DNA of 15,257 nt. Origin: Desulfuromonadaceae bacterium. Its GTDB lineage: Bacteria; Desulfobacterota; Desulfuromonadia; Geobacterales; Pseudopelobacteraceae. The DNA lies in NCBI GenBank assembly GCA_028686145.1, contig JAQUCQ010000040.1:1-15257 (forward strand). The letters are read 5' to 3'. This document shows positions 1 through 8,408 of this stretch, piece after piece. The notes beneath the pieces are model-generated. The model had not been told where the DNA came from. It saw nothing but the letters and a program-made list of their open reading frames with translations, and did no database searches. The first letter of the stretch is position 1; the number at the start of each line of letters is the position of its first letter. Position numbers and translations under genes: made by a program.

Positions 1-544
1 GTCAAGCGCGGAACTTCTGAAGCTGAGACAAAACCTGGCAAGCGGCCTGTTGAAAAAAGGCTGGGCCGACCAAGCCCGGGTTAAATTGATATTGGAAGAC
101 GGCAGCGCGTATCCGGTGCCGGGAACCCTGAAATTTTCCGATGTTACCGTCGACCAGAGTACCGGTTCCATTACTCTTCGGGCTACCTTTCCGAATCCGA
201 AACAGGCTCTTCTGCCCGGTATGTTTGTCCGCGCCATCCTGGAGGAAGGGGTCAACGAGCAGGCACTACTGGTTCCGCAGCGTGGGGTGACCCGTAATCC
301 AAAAGGTGATGCCATGGTAATGGTGGTAGGAGTCGAGGAGAAAGTAGAGCCGCGGGTTATCAAGGTAGCACGGACGGTTGGCGACAACTGGCTGGTGAGC
401 GACGGATTAAAGGCGGGAGATCGGGTTATCCTCGATGGGTTACAGAAGGCAAGGCCGGGAAGTCCTGTCAAGGCTGTTCCGTTTGACAGTTCACCGGCAG
501 CACCGCCATCTGCCGCATCACAGCCTGCTACGGTCAAGAAATAA
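1..544 (+). CDS. RND efflux periplasmic adaptor (membrane fusion protein), 3' part only
   Basis: The reading frame is open from base 2 and runs to TAA at 542-544, so this is the C-terminal part (about 180 residues) of a gene that begins left of the window. The TTG at position 50 is just an internal leucine codon, not a start. The fragment matches the AcrA/MexA adaptor family: a beta-barrel segment (VTVDQSTGSITLRATFPNP) followed by the typical LLPGMFVRA motif, then a membrane-proximal domain ending in a proline/alanine-rich tail. In this family the adaptor is a periplasmic, usually lipid-anchored protein that joins the inner-membrane pump to the outer-membrane channel; the anchor itself would lie outside the window. 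The pump gene follows after 12 nt, so the two are surely co-transcribed. The family call is firm; the substrate is unknown. Confidence 0.93.
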   Translation, partial: SSAELLKLRQNLASGLLKKGWADQARVKLILEDGSAYPVPGTLKFSDVTVDQSTGSITLRATFPNPKQALLPGMFVRAILEEGVNEQALLVPQRGVTRNPKGDAMVMVVGVEEKVEPRVIKVARTVGDNWLVSDGLKAGDRVILDGLQKARPGSPVKAVPFDSSPAAPPSAASQPATVKK

Positions 545-556
545 AGGAGCCCCTCA

Positions 557-3500
557 ATGCCTCGTTTTTTCATCAACCGCCCTATTTTTGCATGGGTGAT
601 CGCAATATTAGTAATGTTGGCAGGTCTTCTGGCAATCAAGACTCTGCCTGTCTCCCAGTTTCCCCCTATTGCGCCGCCGCAGATCACCATAAACGCGATG
701 TATCCGGGCGCTTCGGCCCAGACCGTACAGGATACGGTTACTCAGGTTATTGAACAGAAGTTGAATGGCATTGATAATCTGATTTATATGTCATCAACCA
801 GCGACTCATCCGGAACTGTGGCTATCAACTTGACCTTCAAGGCCGGTACCGACCCGAACATCGCTCAGGTACAGGTCCAAAACAAGCTGCAGTTGGCGAC
901 GCCGCTCTTGCCTCAGCTCGTGCAGAAGCAAGGAATCTCGGTGGTAAAGTCCACCAGGAACTTCCTGCTCATTGTCGGACTCGTATCGGAAGACGGTTCC
1001 ATGGACCGCAACGCTCTTACCGATTATATGGTTTCCAACGTTCAGGATGTGGTCAGCCGGCTTGAAGGGGTGGGCGAGCTGCAACTGTTCGGTACCCAAA
1101 ATGCCATGAGAATCTGGCTGAATCCGTCAAAGCTGAACAACTACCGATTGACAACCAATGACGTAATTGCGGCACTGCAGGCACAAAATGCCCAGGTTTC
1201 AGCCGGCCAGCTTGGCGGCACCCCTTCAGTCACGGGACAGCAGTTGAATGCGGCCATTACGGCTCGTACCCTGCTGCAGACACCGGAGCAGTTTGACAAT
1301 ATTGTGCTGCGCACCAACAGTGACGGATCAACGGTCAAGCTGAAAGATGTGGGCGAAAGCAAAATTGGCACCGAGAACTACGAAATTGAGTCGTTCTACA
1401 AGGGAAAACCGCTTGGTGGCATGGCAATTCGCCTGGCAGCAGGGGCCAACGCGCTGGAAACGGGCAATCGCATCAAGGCCAAAATGGCGGAGTTGTCTAA
1501 ATACTTTCCTGCCGGTATGGAGGTGGTTTATCCCTATGACTCCACCCCGTTTGTCAAAATATCTATCGAAGAGGTGGTCAAGACCCTTTTTGAGGCTGTC
1601 TTCCTCGTCTTCATCATTATGTTTCTCTTTCTGCAGAACATCCGCGCCACTCTGATACCCACCATTGCCGTACCGGTGGTGCTGTTGGGAACTTTTGGGG
1701 TGTTGTCGGTCACCGGTTTTTCCATCAACACCCTGACCATGTTCGCCCTGGTAATAGTCATCGGCCTGCTGGTGGACGATGCCATCGTGGTCGTGGAGAA
1801 CGTGGAACGGATCATGTCGGAAGAAGGGCTGTCGCCTCACGATGCAACCATCAAATCCATGGGGCAGATCACCAGCGCTCTCTGGGGCATTGCCACCGTG
1901 CTGACGGCAGTTTTTCTACCGATGGCCTTCTTTGGCGGGTCCACCGGCGTGATCTACCGCCAGTTCTCTATTACCATTATATCAGCCATGATCCTGTCAG
2001 TAATGGTGGCGATGATATTGACACCGGCCCTCTGCGCCACCCTGCTCAAACCGGTAGAAAAAGGACATACGCCGGGTGAATGTGGCTGGTTCTGCCGGTT
2101 TTTCCGGTGGTTCAACAGTTGGTTTGACCGTCGCAGAGCGCAGTATGAAAGAATCGTCAGCCGCTCCTTTGACAAACCGATTCGCTACCTGGTCATTTAC
2201 GGGACCATCGTTGTGGCCATGGCCATACTTTTTCTGCGTCTTCCCACCGCCTTTCTGCCGGATGAAGATCAGGGATTCATTGTCTGCCAGATTCAGTTGC
2301 CTGCCGGGGCTACCCAGGAGCGGACCATCAAGGTGATGCGGCAGGTTGATAAGTATTTTCTGGAGCATGAATCCAAAACGGTGGAGGGGGTCATTACCGT
2401 GGCAGGGTTCAGTTTTGCCGGCCGTGGCCAGAACATGGGACTGGCCTTTGTCAGGCTTAAAGACTGGAAACTGCGTCAGTCTCCGGATATGAAGGCAGCG
2501 GCTGTTGCCAAGCGTGCCATGGGCGCGTTTTCGAAGTTTCGCGACGGCCTGGCTTTTGCCTTTTCACCACCGGCAGTGATTGAGCTCGGTTTGGCCAACG
2601 GCTTTGACTTCCAGCTGCAGGATCGTAACGGTCTGGGGCATGAAAAATTAATGGCGGCGCGTAACCAGTTGCTCGGCATGGCCATGAAAAACAGCAAGCT
2701 GGTGGCAGTGCGCCCTAACGGTCAGGATGACTCTCCCCAGTTCAAACTGGATATTGATAGCGTGAGGGCCGGTGCGCTCGGAGTATCCCTGAGTGATGTT
2801 AACAGTATACTGGCAACGGCCTGGGGCAGTTCCTATGTCAACGATTTTATCCAGAATGGACGGGTCAAGAAAGTGTATCTTCAGTCAGAAGCCCGCTACC
2901 GGATGGTGCCGGAGGACATTAATAGCTGGTATGTACGCAACACCGCCGGTGACATGGTGCCATTTTCGGCCTTTGCCACTGCCCACTGGCAGTACGGTTC
3001 GCCACGTCTGGAACGCTATAACGGCATTCCGTCCGCAGAGATCATGGGGCAAGCAGCTCCTGGTGTAAGCACCGGGGAGGCGATGGCTGAAATGGAGAAA
3101 ATCGCCGCTCAGCTTCCAGCCGGGATCGGTTACGAGTGGACCGGTCTCTCCTACGAAGAAAAAGCGGCAGGAAAGCAAGCGCCAGCACTCTACGCGATCT
3201 CGCTGTTGGTAGTATTTCTTTCTGTTGCAGCGCTGTATGAGAGCTGGACAATTCCGTTCGTTAATCTGTTGATGTTGCCGCTGGGGCTGGTTGGGGCGGT
3301 TACGGCGGTTACTCTGCGCGTGTTTCCCAACGACGTCTTTCTCCAGATCGGTCTTTTAACTACTGTTGGCCTTTCCACCAAAAATGCCATCCTGATCATC
3401 CAGTTCATCAAGGCCGAGTTGCATCAGGGGCGTGAACTAGTTGAGGCCACGCTTGCGGCGGTGAAGATCCGGCTCCGACCGGTCATCATGACCTCGCTGG

Positions 3501-3727
3501 CCTTCTTTTTCGGCACACTGCCGCTGGCCTTGACACACGGAGCCGGGGCTGCAGCCCAGAACGCCATCGGAACTGCTGTCACCGGAGGTTTGCTCTCGGC
3601 CACCTTTATCGATCTGATCTTTATCCCGTTTTTCTTCGTTCAGGTTTCCCGGCTGTTCGCAAAGAAGGGACCGAAGCATCCGCCAGTAGCACCAGCTAAT
3701 TCCAGCGACTCCCCGGAGGTAAACTGA
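557..3727 (+). CDS. RND multidrug efflux pump, HAE1 family (AcrB/MexB-like)
   Basis: A complete 1056-residue inner-membrane pump, close to the usual 1030-1050 for AcrB-type transporters. It uses the proton gradient to export amphiphilic substrates through an adaptor and outer-membrane channel. The N-terminus (MPRFFINRPIFAWVIAI) is the conserved cytoplasmic start and first membrane helix. The proton-relay residues are present: D407-D408 in GLLVDDAIVVVENVER of helix 4, and K942 in STKNAILIIQF, equivalent to AcrB K940. Large periplasmic loops follow helices 1 and 7. The start has a good ribosome site (AAAGGAG at 543-549, 7 nt before ATG). It lies between adaptor and channel genes, the standard order of these operons. 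Substrate range cannot be predicted; antibiotics, solvents, bile-like detergents or metabolites are all possible. The sequence suggests HAE1 (drug) rather than HME (metal) type because helix 4 has the DD pair of AcrB. Confidence 0.96.
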   Translation: MPRFFINRPIFAWVIAILVMLAGLLAIKTLPVSQFPPIAPPQITINAMYPGASAQTVQDTVTQVIEQKLNGIDNLIYMSSTSDSSGTVAINLTFKAGTDPNIAQVQVQNKLQLATPLLPQLVQKQGISVVKSTRNFLLIVGLVSEDGSMDRNALTDYMVSNVQDVVSRLEGVGELQLFGTQNAMRIWLNPSKLNNYRLTTNDVIAALQAQNAQVSAGQLGGTPSVTGQQLNAAITARTLLQTPEQFDNIVLRTNSDGSTVKLKDVGESKIGTENYEIESFYKGKPLGGMAIRLAAGANALETGNRIKAKMAELSKYFPAGMEVVYPYDSTPFVKISIEEVVKTLFEAVFLVFIIMFLFLQNIRATLIPTIAVPVVLLGTFGVLSVTGFSINTLTMFALVIVIGLLVDDAIVVVENVERIMSEEGLSPHDATIKSMGQITSALWGIATVLTAVFLPMAFFGGSTGVIYRQFSITIISAMILSVMVAMILTPALCATLLKPVEKGHTPGECGWFCRFFRWFNSWFDRRRAQYERIVSRSFDKPIRYLVIYGTIVVAMAILFLRLPTAFLPDEDQGFIVCQIQLPAGATQERTIKVMRQVDKYFLEHESKTVEGVITVAGFSFAGRGQNMGLAFVRLKDWKLRQSPDMKAAAVAKRAMGAFSKFRDGLAFAFSPPAVIELGLANGFDFQLQDRNGLGHEKLMAARNQLLGMAMKNSKLVAVRPNGQDDSPQFKLDIDSVRAGALGVSLSDVNSILATAWGSSYVNDFIQNGRVKKVYLQSEARYRMVPEDINSWYVRNTAGDMVPFSAFATAHWQYGSPRLERYNGIPSAEIMGQAAPGVSTGEAMAEMEKIAAQLPAGIGYEWTGLSYEEKAAGKQAPALYAISLLVVFLSVAALYESWTIPFVNLLMLPLGLVGAVTAVTLRVFPNDVFLQIGLLTTVGLSTKNAILIIQFIKAELHQGRELVEATLAAVKIRLRPVIMTSLAFFFGTLPLALTHGAGAAAQNAIGTAVTGGLLSATFIDLIFIPFFFVQVSRLFAKKGPKHPPVAPANSSDSPEVN

Positions 3728-3728
3728 G

Positions 3729-5168
3729 ATGAAACATATCAAACGGATGACGACAGCCATCTGCCTCCCTCTGGGCACATTTTTCTGTCTGAATGGGTGT
3801 GCAACAACCATGGCACCTCACTATGTACGACCTGCAGCGCCCGTTTCGGCTGCATGGCCGGAGGGACCGGCCTATCAGGCTGAGGCCGCCAAGCAAACGC
3901 AAAATCCGGTGGCTGATATCCCCTGGCGAGATTTTTTTGTTAACAGCCAACTCCGTGCGTTGATTGATTTGGCACTTAAGAATAACCGTGATCTGCGGGT
4001 CGCTATTCTTACTATCGAACGATCGCGGGCCCAGTACCAGATCCAGCGTTCCGATCTCATGCCGAAAATTGATGCATCTGCCGACGCAAACTTCCAACGG
4101 ATACCGGCTGGTTTCTCGGGAACCGGAAAGGCCACCACTGTTGATCAATACAGTGTGGGCCTTGGCGTCAGCTCATACGAACTGGATCTGTTTGGGAGAG
4201 TCCGCAGTCTTAGGGATCAGGCCTTGGAACAATACCTTGCTACCGAACAGGCCCGCCGCAGCGTCCAAATGAGCCTTGTTTCTCAAGTTGCCAGCGCCTA
4301 TCTGACCCTGGCCGCCGACCGGGAGCGCTTGCAGCTTGCCACCGAGACTCTGGCGAGCCAGAACTCATCTTATCAACTTACCCGGAGTCGCTTTGACGCG
4401 GGTGTTTCTTCCGCCCTCGATCTCCACCAGGCGCGGACCAGCGCTGATGCGGCGCGGGTGGATATTGCCCGTTACACTGCCTTGGTGGCTCAGGACATAA
4501 ATAATCTGAACCTGGTGGTAGGCTCTCCGGTTCCGGGAGATCTTTTGCCGGTGGCACTCTCTGAAACACTCACAGCGGTCAAGGACGTCTCACCTGGTCT
4601 GCCGTCCGACGTACTGCTCCGCCGCCCTGACATTCTCCAGGCCGAGAGTCAGCTCAAAGGGGCGAACGCAAATATTGGTGCGGCACGTGCGGCGTTCTTT
4701 CCCAAAATCACCTTGGTCTCGTCCGTTGGCTTTGGCAGCGACGAGCTTGCCGGACTTTTCAAAGGCAATGCCTTTGCGTGGAGCTTTGCACCGCGCATAT
4801 CCCTGCCGATCTTCGATGGTGGCAGCAACAAGGCTAACCTGAAGGTGGCGGAGGTAGATCGCGATATTGCTGTGGCCCAGTATGAGAAAGCCATTCAGAC
4901 CGCTTTCCGGGAAGTGGCCGATGCCCTTGCCCAGCGGGGGACGATTGATGAACAGCTGGCGGCTCAGCAGTCTCTTGCCAATGAAACAAGCGAAAGTTAT
5001 CGCCTCTCGCAGGCGCGGTACAGCAAAGGGGTAGACAGCTATCTGGTGGTTTTGGATTCCCAGCGTTCTACGTACAGTGCTCAGCAGAACCTGATCACGG
5101 TACGCTTGGCCAAGCTGGTCAATCAGGTGACCCTGTACAAGGTGCTGGGTGGCGGTACTGGTGAGTGA
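3729..5168 (+). CDS. RND outer membrane factor lipoprotein, NodT/OprM family
   Basis: 479 residues, the outer-membrane channel of the tripartite pump. The N-terminus carries a lipoprotein signal with lipobox L21-N22-G23-C24, so C24 should be lipidated after cleavage; the downstream HYVRP is typical of OprM/NodT proteins. Family motifs are visible in both repeats: SSYELDLFGRVR at 148-159 and LPSDVLLRRPDILQAESQ from 291, followed by GAARAAFFPKI and ISLPIFDGG near 357-365. The channel forms a trimer with a beta-barrel in the outer membrane and a helical tunnel in the periplasm. ATG at 3729 is 1 nt after the pump stop and is preceded by GGAGGT at 3715-3720, so it is translationally linked to the pump gene. 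It is distinct from the second TolC-family gene at 8409, which lacks a lipobox. Confidence 0.95.
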   Translation: MKHIKRMTTAICLPLGTFFCLNGCATTMAPHYVRPAAPVSAAWPEGPAYQAEAAKQTQNPVADIPWRDFFVNSQLRALIDLALKNNRDLRVAILTIERSRAQYQIQRSDLMPKIDASADANFQRIPAGFSGTGKATTVDQYSVGLGVSSYELDLFGRVRSLRDQALEQYLATEQARRSVQMSLVSQVASAYLTLAADRERLQLATETLASQNSSYQLTRSRFDAGVSSALDLHQARTSADAARVDIARYTALVAQDINNLNLVVGSPVPGDLLPVALSETLTAVKDVSPGLPSDVLLRRPDILQAESQLKGANANIGAARAAFFPKITLVSSVGFGSDELAGLFKGNAFAWSFAPRISLPIFDGGSNKANLKVAEVDRDIAVAQYEKAIQTAFREVADALAQRGTIDEQLAAQQSLANETSESYRLSQARYSKGVDSYLVVLDSQRSTYSAQQNLITVRLAKLVNQVTLYKVLGGGTGE

Positions 5169-5173
5169 TGGAG

Positions 5174-5201
5174 TTGATTTTCTGACAGTTGCTGGTATTA
5201 C
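5174..5201 (+). promoter_or_regulatory. Possible sigma70-type promoter for the acyltransferase gene
   Basis: TTGATT (5174-5179) and TATTAC (5196-5201) are separated by 16 nt, each matching 4 of 6 consensus bases. They lie in the 72-nt gap after the efflux operon. No convincing terminator hairpin was seen in the gap, so read-through from the efflux operon is equally possible. Weak evidence. Confidence 0.25.
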
Positions 5202-5240
5202 TGGAAGACAATTTTTCAGATTAGGAGCGTACGTTTTGGC

Positions 5241-6161
5241 ATGAAAAGAGTAATTTGGGCCATTCAAGCGGTGATTTTTTACCTGTGTACACTTGCATTT
5301 TCCCTTCTGCCTCAGGGCCTTGTTCGCCCGGTTGGACACTTGATCGGCACGATGGGTTTTGTGTTGATTCCAAAACGACGCCACATAGCCATTACTAATA
5401 TTCGTCAGTCGCTTCCAGCTATGACGAAACGGCCGGATTGGGATTTCCCCACTGTGACACCCGAAAAAATAACACGCTTGATGTTTTGTCACCTGGGGAT
5501 ATCGTTAGTTGAAACGTGCCGCCTGTATCACGGTCGAGGTGAAGAGGTGCTGCAGAGCATTGAAGTGAGAGGTCAGGAATATCTGGAGGCCGCCAGAGCC
5601 CGAGGCAAGGGAGTAGTGGTACTTACCGGCCATTGCGGCAACTGGGAGCTGGCAGCTTTGGCGCTTGCCCGGCACTTTAATTCCCCGATGGCTGTGGTTG
5701 CCAGACGTCAAAACAGCCCATATCTCAATAGCATGGTGGAGAAGATGCGGCTGCGTTACGGTAACCTGATCATTTACAAGGATAACGCTTTAAGGGGCAT
5801 GATGTCAGTGATTCGCAAAAATGGCATTGTCGGTCTTTTGGTTGATCAGGCGGTGTTCCCCGAAAACGGTGCACTGATTGATTTTCTCGGACGGAAAGCG
5901 TGGGCTTCAAAAGGCCCGGTCGTTCTGGCGCGCAAGTCGGGCACAGCAGTCGTTCCGGCTTTCATTCATCGCGAAGCCGATCGGCAGGTCATAGAAATTC
6001 AACCTGAACTTGTATTTTCAGATGATAATTCCGAACAAGGTATGGCAGCAAATGTACAAAAATATTCGAGGGCTATTGAGAACTTTATTGTACGCCATCC
6101 TGTTGACTGGTACTGGGTACATCGCCGATGGAAACGAGCGGGCGAATTATTGACCGATTAA
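5241..6161 (+). CDS. Lysophospholipid/lipid A acyltransferase (LpxL/HtrB family)
   Basis: 306 residues, the normal length for the LpxL/HtrB/LpxM family, inner-membrane enzymes that add a secondary acyl chain from acyl-ACP to the lipid A precursor on the cytoplasmic side. A hydrophobic N-terminal segment (about residues 5-25) should anchor it. The catalytic H-X4-E motif is H131-C-G-N-W-E136 in GHCGNWELAAL. Further conserved stretches are LLVDQAVFPENG, where lipid A acyltransferases commonly have a DQ, and the C-terminal DWYWVHRRWK. Only one possible start exists near the frame opening; the nearest purine-rich site (AGGAG at 5223-5227) is 13 nt before ATG, unusually far, so translation may be weak. 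Whether it acts as LpxL or LpxM, or on another lipid, cannot be told. The gene precedes a Mla operon, which fits a joint role in outer-membrane lipid composition. Confidence 0.9.
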   Translation: MKRVIWAIQAVIFYLCTLAFSLLPQGLVRPVGHLIGTMGFVLIPKRRHIAITNIRQSLPAMTKRPDWDFPTVTPEKITRLMFCHLGISLVETCRLYHGRGEEVLQSIEVRGQEYLEAARARGKGVVVLTGHCGNWELAALALARHFNSPMAVVARRQNSPYLNSMVEKMRLRYGNLIIYKDNALRGMMSVIRKNGIVGLLVDQAVFPENGALIDFLGRKAWASKGPVVLARKSGTAVVPAFIHREADRQVIEIQPELVFSDDNSEQGMAANVQKYSRAIENFIVRHPVDWYWVHRRWKRAGELLTD

Positions 6162-6349
6162 CCGGTGCTGCCGGGAGATTGTAAGCTAAGCTCAAAAGAG
6201 CGTTTTTGATTCTGGAGACCAGGTCATTTTTTGTTGCCAGCTGCTGTCCCATTTGTTTTGAGGCCATGTGCGGAAACAAGTTCTTCTTTGCTTTTCCAAA
6301 TCATTGATGTATATTTTTTCGCTACTTCTCACGGTTTAAAAGGATTTAC
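6162..6349 (+). promoter_or_regulatory. 188-nt gap upstream of mlaE with a possible promoter at 6288-6315
   Basis: No gene is visible here. TATATT at 6310-6315 matches 5 of 6 bases of a -10 box, with TTGCTT at 6288-6293 (3 of 6) 16 nt upstream; start of transcription would be near 6322, about 28 nt before the mlaE GTG. A small hairpin GCTC-AAAA-GAGC at 6190-6201 followed by G and five T could act as a weak terminator after the acyltransferase gene, but its stem has only 4 pairs. Together these suggest, without proving it, that mlaE starts its own transcript. Confidence 0.35.
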
Positions 6350-7111
6350 GTGGTTCAGGCACTTGGACATACAACCATAAAGATGGTGCGGGAAATGGGG
6401 CGGTTGGGCTGGTTTATGCTCTACTCGCTTTACATGATTGTCCGGCGACCGGGCAGCCTCGTGCATGTGCTGAAACAGATCCGCTTTATCGGCACGAAAT
6501 CATTGTTCGTGATTGTGCTGACCGCCGGATTTACGGGTATGGTCCTCGGGCTGCAGGGATATTACACTCTGACCAAGTTTGGTTCGGAAGGGATGCTGGG
6601 GGCTGCAGTAGCGCTTTCGCTGATTCGCGAGCTTGGGCCGGTACTTGCCGCCCTGATGGTAACCGGGAGGGCCGGTAGCGCCATTACGGCGGAAATCGGT
6701 ATCATGAGGATCACTGAACAAATTGATGCGCTGGAGACCATGGCGCTGGACCCCTTTAAATATTTGGTTACGCCAAAATTCATTGCTGCCATGATTTCTC
6801 TCCCGCTGCTCTGCGCCATCTTCGATGTGATCGGCATCTACGGCGGCTGGCTGGTTGGCGTCAAACTGCTGGGGGTCAATCCCGGAGCCTATTTCTATGA
6901 AATGGAAAAAGCGGTGGTCTGGCGTGATGTTTATTCCGGCATGATGAAGTCCTTATCCTTTGGCGTCATTATCGCATGGATTGGTTGCTACAAAGGTTAC
7001 TACGCAGGTCATGGTGCCGAAGGGGTTTCTAAAGCAACCACCGAGTCGGTTGTGTTGACGTCGGTTATTATTCTTGTGTGGGATTACTTCCTCACTTCGG
7101 TGCTCCTCTGA
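6350..7111 (+). CDS. mlaE: Mla ABC transporter permease MlaE
   Basis: 253 residues, typical for MlaE/YrbE, the inner-membrane permease of the Mla phospholipid transporter (partners MlaF, MlaD and usually MlaB). Several membrane helices are seen, with the conserved family core SLIRELGPVLAALMVTGRAG at about 90-109 and EQIDALETMALDP at 123-135. The start is GTG at 6350, chosen because AAAAGGA at 6338-6344 sits 5 nt upstream; the next candidate, ATG at 6383, has no such site. It opens an operon mlaE-mlaF-mlaD-TolC family-mlaC, an order with permease first, unlike mlaFEDCB in Escherichia coli. The system moves glycerophospholipids between inner and outer membrane; direction is debated in the field. 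The family call is very firm. Confidence 0.95.
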   Translation: MVQALGHTTIKMVREMGRLGWFMLYSLYMIVRRPGSLVHVLKQIRFIGTKSLFVIVLTAGFTGMVLGLQGYYTLTKFGSEGMLGAAVALSLIRELGPVLAALMVTGRAGSAITAEIGIMRITEQIDALETMALDPFKYLVTPKFIAAMISLPLLCAIFDVIGIYGGWLVGVKLLGVNPGAYFYEMEKAVVWRDVYSGMMKSLSFGVIIAWIGCYKGYYAGHGAEGVSKATTESVVLTSVIILVWDYFLTSVLL

Positions 7112-7112
7112 C

Positions 7113-7859
7113 ATGATTTTACTGAGAAATGTACATAAGTCATTCGGTGCGCAAAAGGTGCTTGACGGACTCGACCTTGATATCCCGGATGGCAAAATTA
7201 CCGCTATTATCGGCCCCAGCGGCGAAGGTAAAAGCGTGCTATTGAAGCACCTGATCGGCCTCCTGCAACCTGACAGCGGCGCTGTTGAAGTTGACGGCGA
7301 AAGTATTCTTGATGTGCGCCGTTCCGAGTTGAACCGAATACGCGAAAAATTCGGCATGCTGTTTCAGAACGTGGCGCTGTTTGATTCAATGACGGTTTTT
7401 GAAAATGTTGCATTCCCGTTGCAGGAGAAGACCTCCCTGTCAAAAGATGAGATCCGGGGCAGGGTGCTCTCGGCTTTGGAAGATGTCGGCCTGAAAAATA
7501 TCGAAAACAAATTTCCGGATGAGCTCTCCGGCGGAATGAAAAAGCGTGTTGGACTGGCACGTGCGGTGGTGCTCAACCCGAAAATCATCCTGTTTGATGA
7601 ACCGACTACCGGGCTTGATCCGATCATAAAGCGGGCGATTCACCAGCTCATCAAGGATACGCACGCCAAGTTCGGTTTTACTGCAGTGATTGTTTCGCAT
7701 GAAATCCCGGAAATCTTTGATGTGGCTCAGAATGTGGCGATGCTGTTCAGAGGGAAAATTCTTCAATACGGCACCCCGGACGAGATTATAAATTCAACCG
7801 ATCCGGCGATTCGGCAGTTCATCAGCGGCAGCCTGGACGGGCCTATCCAGATGGTTTAG
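7113..7859 (+). CDS. mlaF: Mla ABC transporter ATPase MlaF
   Basis: 248 residues from ATG 7113, the ATP-binding subunit that drives lipid transport with MlaE. All ABC motifs are present: Walker A GPSGEGKS (34-41), Q-loop region MLFQNVALFDSMTVFENVAF, signature LSGGMKKRVGLARA, Walker B IILFDEPTTGLDP, and switch histidine in VSHE. The ALFDSMTVFENVAFPL segment is characteristic of the MlaF/Ttg2A branch. ATG 7113 lies 1 nt after the mlaE stop with no Shine-Dalgarno of note, pointing to translational coupling. A longer reading frame from TTG 7074 would add 13 residues overlapping mlaE and lacks family support; the protein family begins with MILLRNVHKSFG. The stop is TAG at 7857-7859. Confidence 0.95.
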   Translation: MILLRNVHKSFGAQKVLDGLDLDIPDGKITAIIGPSGEGKSVLLKHLIGLLQPDSGAVEVDGESILDVRRSELNRIREKFGMLFQNVALFDSMTVFENVAFPLQEKTSLSKDEIRGRVLSALEDVGLKNIENKFPDELSGGMKKRVGLARAVVLNPKIILFDEPTTGLDPIIKRAIHQLIKDTHAKFGFTAVIVSHEIPEIFDVAQNVAMLFRGKILQYGTPDEIINSTDPAIRQFISGSLDGPIQMV

Positions 7860-7888
7860 AAACGGGTTTATTTAAGTGAGGTAAATAT

Positions 7889-8338
7889 ATGAATATGGCA
7901 AAACTTGAAATGATGGTCGGCACGTTTATGCTGATCGGGATCCTGTGTCTTGGCTACGTTTCAATTAAACTGGGCAAAATGGAGATCATCGGTGGCGATT
8001 CATACACCGTAACTGCCATCTTTGATTCGGTTTCGGGGCTCAAGCCGGGAGCGCGCGTCGAAATTGCCGGTGTTGAAGTCGGGAAGGTTGACCGGATAGC
8101 GCTCGATAACAAAACATTTGATCGGGCATATACCTACCTTAAAATCAATTCCGGGGTAAAGATTACGGAAGATGTTATTGCATCAGTAAGAACGAGCGGG
8201 ATCATCGGTGATAAATTCATCAAACTTCGCCAAGGCGGCTCTGATCAGATGTTGAAGAATAATGATAAGATCCGTGAAACCGAGTCATCAATTGATATTG
8301 AAGAACTGGTCAGTAAATTTATCCACGGCAAGGTTTAG
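7889..8338 (+). CDS. mlaD: MCE-domain lipid transport protein MlaD
   Basis: 149 residues: an N-terminal membrane helix (about 8-26), then one MCE domain (about 39-118) with FDSVSGLKPGARVEIAGVEV and the later RTSGIIGDKFIKL, the segment that forms the central pore loop in MlaD hexamers. In the known system, MlaD forms a hexameric ring on the periplasmic face of MlaFE and passes phospholipids to or from MlaC. It is shorter than the E. coli protein (183 residues); only about 30 residues follow the MCE domain. GAGGT at 7878-7882 is 6 nt before ATG 7889; ATG 7895 (third codon) is a possible alternative. It is followed after 70 nt by a TolC-family gene, not directly by mlaC. Confidence 0.94.
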   Translation: MNMAKLEMMVGTFMLIGILCLGYVSIKLGKMEIIGGDSYTVTAIFDSVSGLKPGARVEIAGVEVGKVDRIALDNKTFDRAYTYLKINSGVKITEDVIASVRTSGIIGDKFIKLRQGGSDQMLKNNDKIRETESSIDIEELVSKFIHGKV

Positions 8339-8408
8339 AACCTATTGCTGGATACCTGAAAACCAGAATTAACCAGTTTTTTTAATGCCATACTAAAGGA
8401 ATGTTGTA

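Noticed and set aside
4590..5492. 300-residue open frame on the minus strand
   Set aside because: It lies opposite the well-supported outer-membrane factor and acyltransferase genes and has no recognisable protein family; it is a shadow frame.
7074..7112. Longer mlaF start at TTG 7074
   Set aside because: It would overlap mlaE and adds residues not seen in MlaF; ATG 7113 sits at the family start.
8339..8408. Possible hairpin CTGG...CCAG and T-run in the gap between mlaD and the TolC-family gene
   Set aside because: Only 4 pairs with a long loop; not a convincing terminator, and the direct repeat ACCAG is too short to mean anything.
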